From Shewanella corallii (GTDB lineage: Bacteria; Pseudomonadota; Gammaproteobacteria; Enterobacterales; Shewanellaceae): a DNA stretch of 64,000 nt. Below, in pieces: positions 35,276 to 44,269 of the stretch (the stretch's first letter is position 1; every line of letters starts with the position of its first letter). The notes under the pieces were generated by a model. That model did not search any database. It was not told where the DNA came from and saw nothing but the letters and a program-made list of their open reading frames with translations. The stretch covers positions 186,001 through 250,000 of the forward strand of contig NZ_JAKIKT010000007.1 of assembly GCF_023349125.1 (NCBI RefSeq), read 5' to 3'. Made by a program: the position numbers and the translations under genes.

Positions 35276-35959
35276 ATGACAACAAACACCAGACGACCGA
35301 AAGAGGGATCCAAGCAGGCTCTGAAAAGTGCCAATACCCAGGAAGCATTTCTAAAGGCAACTTTGGATTGCTATGTTTCTCTGGGCTACATACTCACTAC
35401 TACGACTACGGTCGCCAAGCATACGGGACTGTCCCGTGGGGCAATGATGCACCATTTCCCGAGTAAGCGAGCTTTGGTTGAGGCTTCAATTGATTACCTT
35501 AATAAAGAGCGCATTCGGGTTTTTCTTACGGAGATAGGTAAGCTCTCCAAGCAGAGTCGACGGATTGTTGGTCTGGATGGGCTTGAAGTCTACTGGAAAC
35601 TGGTCAACAGCAAGCTGTATACCGCTTACTTCGAATTACGAATGGCATCCCGAACGGATAAAGAGCTGGCGCAGATCCTTAAGAACGCGGACAGTGACTT
35701 TGAAAAGGTTTGGCTGGAGAAGATCAAAGAGGTTTTCCCTGAGTGGTGTGAGAAAGATACTGCTCAACTCAGCCTTGCTATGGATCTGACCCAAAGCACT
35801 ATGGAAGGTCTCGCTCAATGTCACTTCACCAATGACAGTGAGGAGCGAAAAAGACGGGTGCTGCTATATACCAGAAGGGCGATTCGGGATATCTATGACG
35901 TCGACAAGATTGTTGACATTATAGAAGGTGAGGGACCGCTTTCAAATGAACCCAGATGA
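35276..35959 (+). CDS. TetR-family transcriptional regulator, likely master repressor of the block
   Basis: A 227-residue TetR regulator. The N-terminal DNA-binding domain (about 20-70) has TTTTTVAKHTGLSRGAMMHH as the helix-turn-helix, followed by FPSKRALVEASIDYL; the rest is an all-helical ligand-binding and dimerisation domain. It is the only regulator I recognise between 12 and 59 kb. Its own promoter and all other block promoters carry the same 18-bp dyad, so it is the natural candidate to bind it (inference). The inducer is probably a CoA thioester or the hydrophobic substrate. It converges with the thiolase gene. Confidence 0.9.
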   Translation: MTTNTRRPKEGSKQALKSANTQEAFLKATLDCYVSLGYILTTTTTVAKHTGLSRGAMMHHFPSKRALVEASIDYLNKERIRVFLTEIGKLSKQSRRIVGLDGLEVYWKLVNSKLYTAYFELRMASRTDKELAQILKNADSDFEKVWLEKIKEVFPEWCEKDTAQLSLAMDLTQSTMEGLAQCHFTNDSEERKRRVLLYTRRAIRDIYDVDKIVDIIEGEGPLSNEPR

Positions 35960-35977
35960 TACCTGTGTGGATTCGCG

Positions 35978-37126
35978 TTAAACTGATAACAGGCTGACAC
36001 AACTTATTCCCGGCGCTCCGTATACTTGGCTGAGCGCCATTTTTGGGGTCGCTACCTGACGTTTACCGGCCTCTCCCCTGAGCTGAAGTACGTTCTCATA
36101 TATTTGCCGTAGGCCTGATGCACCGACCGGTTCGCCGTTTGCGAGACATCCTCCGTCAGTATTTATAGGCAGAGAGCCTGTCAAACTTGTCTTTCCGGTT
36201 AATATCAGTTGTTCCTGATCTCCATGTTCACACAGTCCCGTCTCCGCCATATGCATTATCTCGGCTCCCGACTCAGTGTCCTGCAACTGTGCAATATTTA
36301 CCTCTTCGGGGCCAATACCAGCGGCTTCATAACAGGCCCGACTGGCATCTGTGGTGACAGGCGCGGTATTGGCCACCTGATTACAGGTTGTGAACACCTC
36401 GAAGGTTCCCTCCCTGCGACTGTTTAAGGCGCAGCCACGAATTTGAATTGCACGGCGACTTCCAATTTTCCTAAGACCTGCATCATTACAAACGATCAAA
36501 GAGATGGCACCTTCTGAGGGAGAACAAAACATGTATTTTCTCAAGGGGTAATTCAGCATGGGCGAGGCAATAATCTCATCGGCACTAAAGGCTTGTTGTC
36601 GCCACGCCATTGGGTTGAGGGAGCCATTGTAAAATGCCTTTTGTGCCACAGCGACCAAGGCATTTTCAGAGATCCCGTAATCGTGCATGTAACGGTTGAT
36701 CTTCATAGCAAAAAATTGGGTCGTCAGGGCAAATCCCATCTCCCCGTACCAATCCGGCAAGCCCCAATCAGATAACCTTACCCGAAACGCACCATGCTCA
36801 TGCTTGTCAAACCCGGTGACCAGACCTATATCTCCCATCCCGCTTTTGAGGGCATTGACTGCGCTAATCAGGGCGCTGCCTCCGGTGGCACAGCCATTTG
36901 CCACGTTGATAAAGGGGATACCACTCAGGCCTTTGAACTTTAGCAGGGTATCAGCATTACCGGCGTCCTGACTGCCGCCAAATGCAAATTCCACTTGCTC
37001 CCATTGAATTCGTGCATCTTCCATTGCTGCGGCGGTTGCAATACTGGCCTGCTGTATACCTGATACACCGGGAGTTCGGCCAAACTTATGTATGCCGATA
37101 CCAACTATGTAGGTTCTTTCTGCCAT
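35978..37126 (-). CDS. SCP-x/lipid-transfer-type thiolase (or aldolase)
   Basis: A 382-residue thiolase-superfamily protein. The nucleophile region is NVANGCATGGSAL (Cys79), with QDTESGAEIMHMAETGLC and, near the C-terminus, NTDGGCLANGEPVGASGLRQ. Where classic thiolases have GHP, this protein has GEP, and the NEAF region is replaced, as in the lipid-transfer-protein branch. It is preceded by a DUF35 gene; in steroid side-chain breakdown such Ltp-DUF35 pairs are retro-aldolases. It could thus be a thiolase or an aldolase. The ATG at 37126 has GAGGA. Confidence 0.87.
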   Translation of the reverse strand: MAERTYIVGIGIHKFGRTPGVSGIQQASIATAAAMEDARIQWEQVEFAFGGSQDAGNADTLLKFKGLSGIPFINVANGCATGGSALISAVNALKSGMGDIGLVTGFDKHEHGAFRVRLSDWGLPDWYGEMGFALTTQFFAMKINRYMHDYGISENALVAVAQKAFYNGSLNPMAWRQQAFSADEIIASPMLNYPLRKYMFCSPSEGAISLIVCNDAGLRKIGSRRAIQIRGCALNSRREGTFEVFTTCNQVANTAPVTTDASRACYEAAGIGPEEVNIAQLQDTESGAEIMHMAETGLCEHGDQEQLILTGKTSLTGSLPINTDGGCLANGEPVGASGLRQIYENVLQLRGEAGKRQVATPKMALSQVYGAPGISCVSLLSV

Positions 37127-37176
37127 TGTAATTTTCCTCTAGGTGACAAAGATGACCGGCTGGGTGGTCCCTTGCA

Positions 37177-37590
37177 TCAGATCGGCACGAAAGCAAAAGC
37201 TTGTCTGGCCTGTTTGTTTGGGGCCAGGGTGATGTCAAGCGGTGTGAGTTTTACCGGTATACCAATTTCAGGGGTGTGGACGTTCTGTAGCCTGGTGATA
37301 ACTCTGATGCCTTCGGGCAATTCAACAAAACCCAGCAGAAAAGGAGAGAAATTTTCAATGAGCTGCTGATCAGCAAATGGAGGCGCTTTGGGCGGGTAAG
37401 CCTGTGTAGTCCAGCTCCACAGTACTCCCTCTCTGGACAGCGGTAGAAGCTCGGTCTGGAGATCACATCGATTGCACTGTAACTCGGGAGGAAAACAAAT
37501 CTGACTGCAGTTGGGGCACTGACTGGCACGCAAATAGATGCCTTCGTCATCGAGCCCTAGTACCTTGTCGTCTATCCAATCTTTGCTCAT
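37177..37590 (-). CDS. DUF35 zinc-ribbon/OB-fold protein
   Basis: A 137-residue DUF35 protein with a zinc ribbon (Cys25, Cys28, Cys39, Cys42: CPNC, CNRC) and a C-terminal OB-fold that can bind acyl-CoA. Such proteins form complexes with SCP-x-type thiolases and aldolases and with MaoC hydratases. It lies 50 bp upstream of the thiolase gene and begins the operon, 54 bp from operator G. The ATG at 37590 (MSKDWIDDKV) is chosen; an upstream in-frame start lies over the operator region. Confidence 0.9.
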   Translation of the reverse strand: MSKDWIDDKVLGLDDEGIYLRASQCPNCSQICFPPELQCNRCDLQTELLPLSREGVLWSWTTQAYPPKAPPFADQQLIENFSPFLLGFVELPEGIRVITRLQNVHTPEIGIPVKLTPLDITLAPNKQARQAFAFVPI

Positions 37591-37643
37591 GACTATCCCC
37601 GTAAAACTGTTTTTACCTTGATATTTGATGCCACTGAAAATAT

Positions 37644-37661
37644 AAACAGTCAAGAATGTTT
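37644..37661. promoter_or_regulatory. Block operator G (DUF35 / Rieske divergent promoter)
   Basis: AAACAGTCAAGAATGTTT, one of the best matches to the dyad, placed between the divergent DUF35 (54 bp) and Rieske oxygenase (28 bp) starts. Confidence 0.85.
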
Positions 37662-37688
37662 TTAATGTTGGAGTGCAAGGAGTGAATA

Positions 37689-38873
37689 ATGGAAAACTTG
37701 GAGCTGTTGCGAAGTATTACCCGTAACTTATTAACATATATAGAGAATGATACCACTTTTATGTCTGGTTCTCCCATGGTGAACCAGGCGGATATTTATA
37801 CAGCTGAGGCTTTGCTGGGGCAGGAAAAGGCAAAACTGTTCGATACATTGCCCCAATTAGTTTGTTTTTCCCGGGACCTTCCGAACAAGGGGAGTTTTCT
37901 GGCAGTGGAGCATATGTCCAAGCCTGTACTTCTGGTGAGAGACAAACAAGGGTTAGCCAGAGCTTTTTTGAATATCTGTCCCCATAGGAACAGCAAACTT
38001 AAACAGGGGAGTGGTCAATGTCACTTTTTGGTCTGCCCTTATCATGCCTGGAGTTTCGAGCTTGATGGCAAACTCAACCGTATCTATGCAGCCGAAACTG
38101 TGGGAGATTTGGATAAACAAGATTACCAGCTGACATCTCTTCCCTGTGAAGAGGTCGCAGGTATGGTGTTTATCAGCCTATCCCCCGGTCAGCCTATATC
38201 AGTAGCCAGCCATCTTGAAGATATGCTTGATGCTCTAGCGCGTTGGGAGTTGGATAAACTGACCAAAGTCAGCTCAAGAATGATGGAGATTAAGTGCAAC
38301 TGGAAGCTGGCGGTCGAAACATTCGGAGAGGGGTATCACTTTGAACCATTACACCGAAAAACCGTAGGGGATTATGCCATAGGTAATTGTTCCCACTTTG
38401 ATCGTTTTGGACCTGATGGTGAGCACCACAGGCTGGCGTTTCCCAATAAGTGGATAAAACAACTTGCTGGCAAGTCTGAAGAAGAGTGGGGCACCGAGGA
38501 AGATTTATTCGCTAATTTTCAACTGGTTCATTTTATTTTCCCCAACGTGATTTTATTGATCTCTCCCCGTGAGGTGGAGTTTTTCCAAATCTATCCTGGC
38601 TCATCTGCATCAAGCCATACCACGGTATACACCAGCTATGTCAGAAAAAGCGATATGTTGAAGACCGATGAGCAGCAACAGGCGGCATTAGATCATTTCA
38701 GATTTATCGTGAAAGTAGTGACTGAGGAAGATTATGACGTAGTGAGCAGTATTCAGCGTTCCCATGAGGCCACAGGAGGAGAAAGGGCGTTTACCTGCGG
38801 GAGGAATGAACCAGCCTTAATCAATTTTCATCGGCAGCTCGAGCATAAACTATCGGGCTGTAAACCGGTTTAA
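37689..38873 (+). CDS. Rieske non-haem iron oxygenase, large subunit
   Basis: A 394-residue oxygenase with Rieske ligands Cys97, His99, Cys116 and His119 (ICPHRN, CPYHAW) and the mononuclear iron motif GEGYHFEPLH (His217, His222). It is shorter than the other two large subunits of the block. Transcribed alone, divergently from the DUF35-thiolase pair. Electron supply is not encoded next to it. It probably hydroxylates or demethylates the substrate; specificity unknown. Confidence 0.91.
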   Translation: MENLELLRSITRNLLTYIENDTTFMSGSPMVNQADIYTAEALLGQEKAKLFDTLPQLVCFSRDLPNKGSFLAVEHMSKPVLLVRDKQGLARAFLNICPHRNSKLKQGSGQCHFLVCPYHAWSFELDGKLNRIYAAETVGDLDKQDYQLTSLPCEEVAGMVFISLSPGQPISVASHLEDMLDALARWELDKLTKVSSRMMEIKCNWKLAVETFGEGYHFEPLHRKTVGDYAIGNCSHFDRFGPDGEHHRLAFPNKWIKQLAGKSEEEWGTEEDLFANFQLVHFIFPNVILLISPREVEFFQIYPGSSASSHTTVYTSYVRKSDMLKTDEQQQAALDHFRFIVKVVTEEDYDVVSSIQRSHEATGGERAFTCGRNEPALINFHRQLEHKLSGCKPV

Positions 38874-39199
38874 TACAATGATAAGAGCTTAATGGGTAAG
38901 TAAATCAAATCCAAAGTCGTACTCAAGCCATTGATTAAGCTGTATGTTGCGTTTTTTATTCAAAATAAAATAAAAAACAATCTTGACTGTTTTGTGTTCG
39001 GTGTGTTTTATCTATTTAGGACGCACTGAAAAAGTGCGGACATGAAGAGTTTTCGACGGGTTTAGTAGCAGTTGTCTAATATTTTAGGGGTATTCATTGA
39101 AACTCTTCCGACAAGTGTGAGCATTGGGGCAAGCCTTTAACCATGTGAGCTAATTTAAACTCCGGGTTTGCCTGTATTTGACTGAATTCGGAGCAGACC
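38874..39199 (+). promoter_or_regulatory. Promoter and long leader of the TonB receptor operon
   Basis: A 326-bp gap with no gene. Operator H lies at 38975-38992, and its right half contains TTGACT (38983-38988), which with TTTTAT (39006-39011) makes a plausible promoter with 17-bp spacing. The transcript would then have a leader of nearly 190 nt. In it I see a 6-bp hairpin (CGCACT-gaaaa-AGTGCG, 39022-39038) and a longer-range pair, GAAGAGTTT (39044-39052) with AAACTCTTC (39100-39108). Confidence 0.6.
38975..38992. promoter_or_regulatory. Block operator H (TonB receptor operon)
   Basis: AAACAATCTTGACTGTTT differs from the perfect dyad at one base in the left half. It overlaps the predicted -35 box of the TonB receptor operon. 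Confidence 0.85.
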
Positions 39200-41542
39200 A
39201 TGATAAACACACCAAGCAAAGCAATCTGTTCACTTGCTGCGGTACCCTTTTTCACATTGAGTCCAATTGCACAGGCACTTGCCAATGTTGCTCAGGCCGA
39301 TGAAGAGATAGAGGTCATTACGGTTGAGGCGCGAAAAAGGGTAGAACCTTTACAGGAAGTTCCAGTCGCTGTGTCTGTGTTAACCGGTAAAGATATCGAG
39401 CGCACTTTCAATCAGAAAGTGGAGTCTATCGATAAGTTCACCCCTAATGTGGAACTGGGCAAAATGCAATTCGCTGGTGGTGGCATCACGGCAGGGATCC
39501 GTGGCATCAGTTTTTCAGAGGTGGAAAGAACCTTTGAACCAGCGGTGGGGATGTCCGTTGATGGCGTGTTTTTTGGGACGGGTGTTGGCGCTATGGTCGA
39601 CCTGCTGGACATAGAATCGATTGAAGTTCTCAGAGGTCCACAGGGTACGCTGTTTGGTCGTAACACCATGGGCGGTGTGATCAATGTTAAACGTGCCAAC
39701 CCTACCGGCGAGTTTGGCTTTAAAGGCGATTTGACCTTTGGTAGTTATGGTCGTAACGACTACAAAGCTGTGGTAAACCTCCCCGCATTTGCCAATGACA
39801 GTCTAGCAGTGAAGTTTTACGCCTATGACTTGAATGGTGATCTTTTCAGCAAAAATATTTTTACCGGCGACAGGGATAAGGGCACAGATCAGCTTACCTT
39901 CGGTACCAAGATCATGTTTGTGCCTACCGATGAAATCCAGGCTGTTTTCAGTTATGACAGGGTCAAAGATGAGTCAAACTATCCTGGTGTTGTCAATCTG
40001 AGTCAGAATAATAACGTCTTTTGTATTATTGGACAGTCAGTGTTTGGTGTTGCCGGATGTGAGTCTGAAACCGCTGCCGTGGTAGAGGCGGCTGGTTATA
40101 ACTTTTATGAGTACAACACTGAGGTGTCTCAGACTCCATTCAGTGCCGACATTACCAGTAATCTTTACTCATTAAATATTGATTGGGATATAACAGATCA
40201 ACTCAGATTGACTTCTGTAACAGGATATCAGGATGTTGAAGACAGACTTGATGCTGAAGTCACAGGTATCCCGGATGTTAGAGTGGTGAATGACTCAGGT
40301 GCGGTAACAGCATCAATCCCTTTTTTCCGCGTAGACAGACCTCAGGATTATGAGCAGTTCAGCCAGGAGTTCAGAGTGGCAAGTGATTTTGGCGGTTCAT
40401 TCGACTTTGTTGCTGGTCTCTATTACTTCAGCTCTGAATACAGTTTAAAGCCTCAAAGTGGATATTTGTTGGGCGGGTTAAGTTTCAGGGCGTTTGCCCA
40501 TCAGGAAGTGGAAGCTTACGCGGCTTATGGTGAGTTGTATTTCGGATTAACCGATAAGCTGTCAATGACTGTTGGTGGTCGATATACCTATGAGGAGAAG
40601 ACCTTCGATGCTATTCGCTATGAAAATGGTGTGGTTGATGGCAATCCTGTCGAAAAGATAGCGTTTCAATGCCCGGATGCAAGTTCAGACTATATTCCCT
40701 GTCGAGACCCTAAAGAAGATTGGAACAGGTTTTCCCCCCGGATCGCATTCGATTATAAATTCAGCGATGACTTAATGAGTTACATTTCTTATTCGCAGGG
40801 GTTCAGAAGTGGTGGCTGGGTAGGCAGAGCTGCGGTTGCGGATGGTATAGGTCCTTATGACCCAGAGGTACTGGATAATTATGAAATTGGTTTAAGAAGT
40901 GAGTGGTTTGAAAACAGTTTCAGGTTAAATCTGACCGCGTTCTACATGGATTATAAGGATAAGCAGGAAGACTACACTGTTGCCTACACCAGTGTATTTG
41001 ATCAACCGTCGACGACTTCATTTGTAGAAAATGCAGCCAAGGCAACCATTACCGGATTGGAACTTGAGTCCCAGCTGCAGGTTACGGAAGATTTCAGACT
41101 AAAGGCTGCGGCCGGTTATCTGGATGCAGAATACGATAGTTATGTGATTCCCGGACCGGGGAATACACCTGTAGATGTCACCTCTGAAAGGCACTACAGA
41201 TATGCTCCTGAATATACGTTCGCACTGGGCGCTGAATATTATGTGGATTTGTCAGATTGGGGAGAGCTTGCATTTATAGCCAACTATAAACACACCGCAG
41301 AGTTCTGGGTGACTCCACAATTTGACCTTACCGGTAACGGCAGAGATCAAATCGATTCATATAACCAACTTGACCTGTCAATAAACTATGACTCAGGTTC
41401 AAACTACAGAATATCCCTATTCGTAGACAATGTAACAAACGCAGATGGCAGACTGTTCAGGAAATTTGATGCCGGCTCTTTTGTATTTGGTGATAAAGAA
41501 GTTGGGCGAACTTACGGTATTAATCTGGGTGTAAATTTTTAA
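39200..41542 (+). CDS. TonB-dependent outer-membrane receptor
   Basis: A 780-residue receptor for active uptake across the outer membrane. An N-terminal signal peptide (about 1-27, ending near ALA) is followed by a TonB-box-like EVITVEA (about 37-43). The plug domain contains GPQGTLFGRNTMGGVINV (about 145-162), and a 22-strand-type barrel ends in the aromatic terminus GVNF. The ATG has GGAG upstream. It heads an eight-gene operon of dehydrogenases and oxygenases, so it most likely imports the compound the block degrades rather than a siderophore. Confidence 0.95.
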   Translation: MINTPSKAICSLAAVPFFTLSPIAQALANVAQADEEIEVITVEARKRVEPLQEVPVAVSVLTGKDIERTFNQKVESIDKFTPNVELGKMQFAGGGITAGIRGISFSEVERTFEPAVGMSVDGVFFGTGVGAMVDLLDIESIEVLRGPQGTLFGRNTMGGVINVKRANPTGEFGFKGDLTFGSYGRNDYKAVVNLPAFANDSLAVKFYAYDLNGDLFSKNIFTGDRDKGTDQLTFGTKIMFVPTDEIQAVFSYDRVKDESNYPGVVNLSQNNNVFCIIGQSVFGVAGCESETAAVVEAAGYNFYEYNTEVSQTPFSADITSNLYSLNIDWDITDQLRLTSVTGYQDVEDRLDAEVTGIPDVRVVNDSGAVTASIPFFRVDRPQDYEQFSQEFRVASDFGGSFDFVAGLYYFSSEYSLKPQSGYLLGGLSFRAFAHQEVEAYAAYGELYFGLTDKLSMTVGGRYTYEEKTFDAIRYENGVVDGNPVEKIAFQCPDASSDYIPCRDPKEDWNRFSPRIAFDYKFSDDLMSYISYSQGFRSGGWVGRAAVADGIGPYDPEVLDNYEIGLRSEWFENSFRLNLTAFYMDYKDKQEDYTVAYTSVFDQPSTTSFVENAAKATITGLELESQLQVTEDFRLKAAAGYLDAEYDSYVIPGPGNTPVDVTSERHYRYAPEYTFALGAEYYVDLSDWGELAFIANYKHTAEFWVTPQFDLTGNGRDQIDSYNQLDLSINYDSGSNYRISLFVDNVTNADGRLFRKFDAGSFVFGDKEVGRTYGINLGVNF

Positions 41543-41576
41543 TAGTTTTACCGTTATTCTGCTGATGGAGTAATTG

Positions 41577-42368
41577 ATGATCAATCTTAGTGATAAGGTC
41601 GCGCTGATTACCGGCGCGGCCTCTGGGATAGGTTTGCATACCGCCCAGTACTTCAGTAAAGCCGGCGCACGGGTTATTGCCTCAGATATTAATATCGAAG
41701 GCCTTGAATCTGCCTTTGCCAATAGTCCAAACCCTATAGACTTTATTGCCCATGACGTCAGCAGTGAACAGGATTGGCAAGCTGTTTTTGAGTTTATTAA
41801 ATCCAAGTATCAGGACTTTAATATTCTCGTTAATAATGCGGGAATATTTAAAGACGGCAATATTGAAGATATGTCTTATGAAGATTATCAGTCAGTATTT
41901 AAAGTAAACACTTTGGGGACTTTTCTCGGTGTTAAATATGCCATCGAGAGTTTCAGAGCATTTGGAAAGGCAAATGAACCTGTCACCGGCAGTGTAGTCA
42001 ACGTCTCTTCTATGGCCGGGATTCGTGCGCTGAAAGGGATGGGGGCTTATTGTGCTTCCAAGGCTGCAGTCAGCAATATGACCCGCTCGATTGCTGTTGA
42101 ATGTGGTACCAACGGAGAGTTCATTCGAATCAACGCAGTTAATCCAGGCACTGTGAGAACCGAGCTAACTGAGTCTGCATTCGGCAGTGACTTCTTTGAC
42201 CAATTTTCTCAAGATACGCTGCCAATTCCGATGGCGGATTATGGCAGGCCAGATGACATTGCTGCTGCCATAGCGTTTCTGGCTTCTGATAAAGCTGAAG
42301 TGGTCACCGGCGCAGATCTCACCATAGATGGTGGTTGGGCCGCAGGACTTGCGGGGTTGAATTTATGA
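41577..42368 (+). CDS. SDR-family oxidoreductase
   Basis: A 263-residue SDR. The cofactor loop TGAASGIG is at 12-19, SDINIEG after beta-2 suggests NAD, NNAG is at 86-89, and the catalytic residues are Ser145, Tyr158 and Lys162 (YCASKAA). GGAG precedes the ATG at 41577; a TTG one codon earlier is ignored. First of three consecutive SDRs after the receptor; its stop overlaps the next start as ATGA. Substrate unknown, hydroxysteroid-dehydrogenase-like by layout only. Confidence 0.88.
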   Translation: MINLSDKVALITGAASGIGLHTAQYFSKAGARVIASDINIEGLESAFANSPNPIDFIAHDVSSEQDWQAVFEFIKSKYQDFNILVNNAGIFKDGNIEDMSYEDYQSVFKVNTLGTFLGVKYAIESFRAFGKANEPVTGSVVNVSSMAGIRALKGMGAYCASKAAVSNMTRSIAVECGTNGEFIRINAVNPGTVRTELTESAFGSDFFDQFSQDTLPIPMADYGRPDDIAAAIAFLASDKAEVVTGADLTIDGGWAAGLAGLNL

Positions 42369-43120
42369 CTCGATTTCATAACAAGACCGTGTTGATTACT
42401 GGGGGAACCAGTGGCTTGGGTGAAGATATGGTGCTGCGGTTTGCTGCCGAAGGAGCCAGGGTTATTTTTACCGGTCGTAATCACGCCAAGGCCAAATCTG
42501 TCATAGATAAGGTTGAAAATAACCGGGAAAGAGTACGTTTTGTCAGACAGGATGTCACTCAGGAAGCGGATTGGCAGGCATTGGTCAGTATGCTTGAACT
42601 CGAGGATATTGGAGTCGATGTACTGATTAATAACGCGGGTTCTTTTATCGTCGGTCCCATTGAGTCCTTGTCTTCAACTGAGTTCGAGCGGCTGTTTGAG
42701 CTGAATGTTGGCAGTGTTTTTCTCGGTATAAAACACCTGATGCCGATGATGAAGGCCCGCAGAACCGGGGTTATTCTCACTAATGCGTCACTTTCTGGCC
42801 TTGTGGGGCATGAACATTGTATTGCCTATTGCAGCAGTAAAGCGGCGGCTATCCAATTGAGTAATGTAGCTGCGCTGGAAGGGGCTCCATATGGTGTCAG
42901 AGTACTTTCTCTTGCTCCCGGACCGGTATGGAACAAGATGTTGGCCGATACCTTCGGGGATACTCAGGAAACCCGGGACTACTTCGTTGATACTCAGCCC
43001 TACAAAAAGCTCTGCATTCCGGAACATGTGACCGAAGCAGCTATGTTTTTAGCTTCTGATGAAGCCAGATATATCACGGGGACCAGCCTTAAAGTGGACT
43101 GTGGCCGCGGTGCTGACTGA
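42365..43120 (+). CDS. SDR-family oxidoreductase
   Basis: A 251-residue SDR. The loop TGGTSGLG is at 12-19, FTGRNHAK after beta-2 (an Arg-type NADP site), NNAG at 89-92, and the catalytic residues are Ser142, Tyr155 and Lys159 (YCSSKAA). The start overlaps the preceding stop by four bases. The NADP-type site contrasts with the neighbour's NAD-type one, so the pair could oxidise and reduce different positions or epimerise an alcohol (inference). Confidence 0.87.
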   Translation: MTRFHNKTVLITGGTSGLGEDMVLRFAAEGARVIFTGRNHAKAKSVIDKVENNRERVRFVRQDVTQEADWQALVSMLELEDIGVDVLINNAGSFIVGPIESLSSTEFERLFELNVGSVFLGIKHLMPMMKARRTGVILTNASLSGLVGHEHCIAYCSSKAAAIQLSNVAALEGAPYGVRVLSLAPGPVWNKMLADTFGDTQETRDYFVDTQPYKKLCIPEHVTEAAMFLASDEARYITGTSLKVDCGRGAD

Positions 43121-43134
43121 TTAAGGAACAGGCT

Positions 43135-43926
43135 ATGAAGGGAAAATTGCAGGGAAAGGTAGCTCTGGTTGTTGGCGCATCCAAAGAGGGAAACATAGGG
43201 CAGGGCATTGCCAAACTCTTCAGTCTTGAGGGCGCCGAAGTTGTGGCATCAGGACGGGATACAAGAGGACTGAAGGCATTTTCACAAACAACCGGCATTA
43301 GCGTATTGCGCTGTGACATCCAGAAAATCAGGCAAATTGAGCACCTTGTTGAGACCGTCATCGAGAAGTACGGGAGACTGGATATTGTTGTCCAGGCCGC
43401 AGGTTCTGGCCTGAACAAACCCTTTCTGGAGGTCACCCAGGCTGAATTGAAAGAGATGACAGATACTCAGTTTATAGGCCCCTTTAGGCTTTTACAGATG
43501 TGTATCCCTGCGATGAGTTATGGCGGTTCAATTATTCAAATATCCTCTGCAGCTGCTACTGTGATGTTGGAAAACTATGCCCCCTATATGGCAACCAAAG
43601 CCGGGATTGACCATTTGATTCGCGTGATCGCCAATGAGTTTGGACACCTTGGACTCAAGGCCAATTCCATTTCCCCGGGGCTTACTCCAACGCCCATGAC
43701 CAAAGACGCTATCTCCATTCCCGGACTGAGGGAGGCATTTGAAAAGCAGTCTCCTTTGGGAAGACTGTCCACGGTAGATGATATTGCTCAGTGCGCGCTT
43801 TTTTTGGCCAGTGATGACTGTTTTATCAGTGGGGAGAATCTTCAGGTCAATGGTGGCTTGAGGTTGAGAGGCTTTCCTACAGCAGAAGAGATTAACGAAT
43901 CCATGTTGTTGGCAAAACTTCGGTAG
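43135..43926 (+). CDS. SDR-family oxidoreductase
   Basis: A 263-residue SDR of a more divergent kind. The loop reads VGASKEGNIGQG (13-24), as in enoyl reductase-like or extended-loop SDRs, then ASGRDTRG, AAG in place of NNAG (88-90), the catalytic Ser137/138, and Tyr151-Lys155 (YMATKAG). AGGAACAGG precedes the ATG. Third SDR in a row, upstream of a Rieske ferredoxin. Reaction unknown. Confidence 0.84.
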   Translation: MKGKLQGKVALVVGASKEGNIGQGIAKLFSLEGAEVVASGRDTRGLKAFSQTTGISVLRCDIQKIRQIEHLVETVIEKYGRLDIVVQAAGSGLNKPFLEVTQAELKEMTDTQFIGPFRLLQMCIPAMSYGGSIIQISSAAATVMLENYAPYMATKAGIDHLIRVIANEFGHLGLKANSISPGLTPTPMTKDAISIPGLREAFEKQSPLGRLSTVDDIAQCALFLASDDCFISGENLQVNGGLRLRGFPTAEEINESMLLAKLR

Positions 43927-43933
43927 AACCAAG

Positions 43934-44260
43934 ATGAATCAATCACATGTCCTCAGGTTTCTTTGTGATCAAGATGCGCTCGCTGAGAATACCAACCGCA
44001 GGTTTTGGCTTGATAAGCTTCCAGTGTTGCTGTGCCTTCATCAGGGAGAGTTTATTGCTTTTGTTGACCAGTGTCCTCATCAGATGAAGTCTCTGGAAGG
44101 TGGTGTGATGAGGGCCAATAAACTCTACTGTCCCGTTCATGGAGCCAGCTTTGAACTGCCCCATGGTCGTCACTTGTCACCACCGGCTTGCCGTGGCCTG
44201 TTACCAATGACCGTCATCAAAAAAGACGGAAAGGTTTTTGTTGAAGTCAAAACGGAGTGA
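43934..44260 (+). CDS. Rieske-type 2Fe-2S ferredoxin
   Basis: A 108-residue protein that is a single Rieske domain, with Cys47, His49, Cys66 and His69 (CPHQ, CPVHGASFELPHG). Such ferredoxins carry electrons to Rieske oxygenases of the BphA type. It is encoded 10 bp ahead of the oxygenase large subunit and is most likely its donor. No reductase gene lies in this operon. Confidence 0.9.
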   Translation: MNQSHVLRFLCDQDALAENTNRRFWLDKLPVLLCLHQGEFIAFVDQCPHQMKSLEGGVMRANKLYCPVHGASFELPHGRHLSPPACRGLLPMTVIKKDGKVFVEVKTE

Positions 44261-44269
44261 GCAAGGCTT

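Noticed and set aside
37256-37271. GGTATACCAATTTCAG resembles the end of the MITE-like element at 1.1 kb
   Set aside because: It lies inside the DUF35 gene, where it encodes a normal stretch of protein, and there is no second end or target duplication nearby.
39200-41542. TonB receptor as a siderophore receptor
   Set aside because: No siderophore genes or Fur-like site were seen; it shares operator and operon with catabolic genes.
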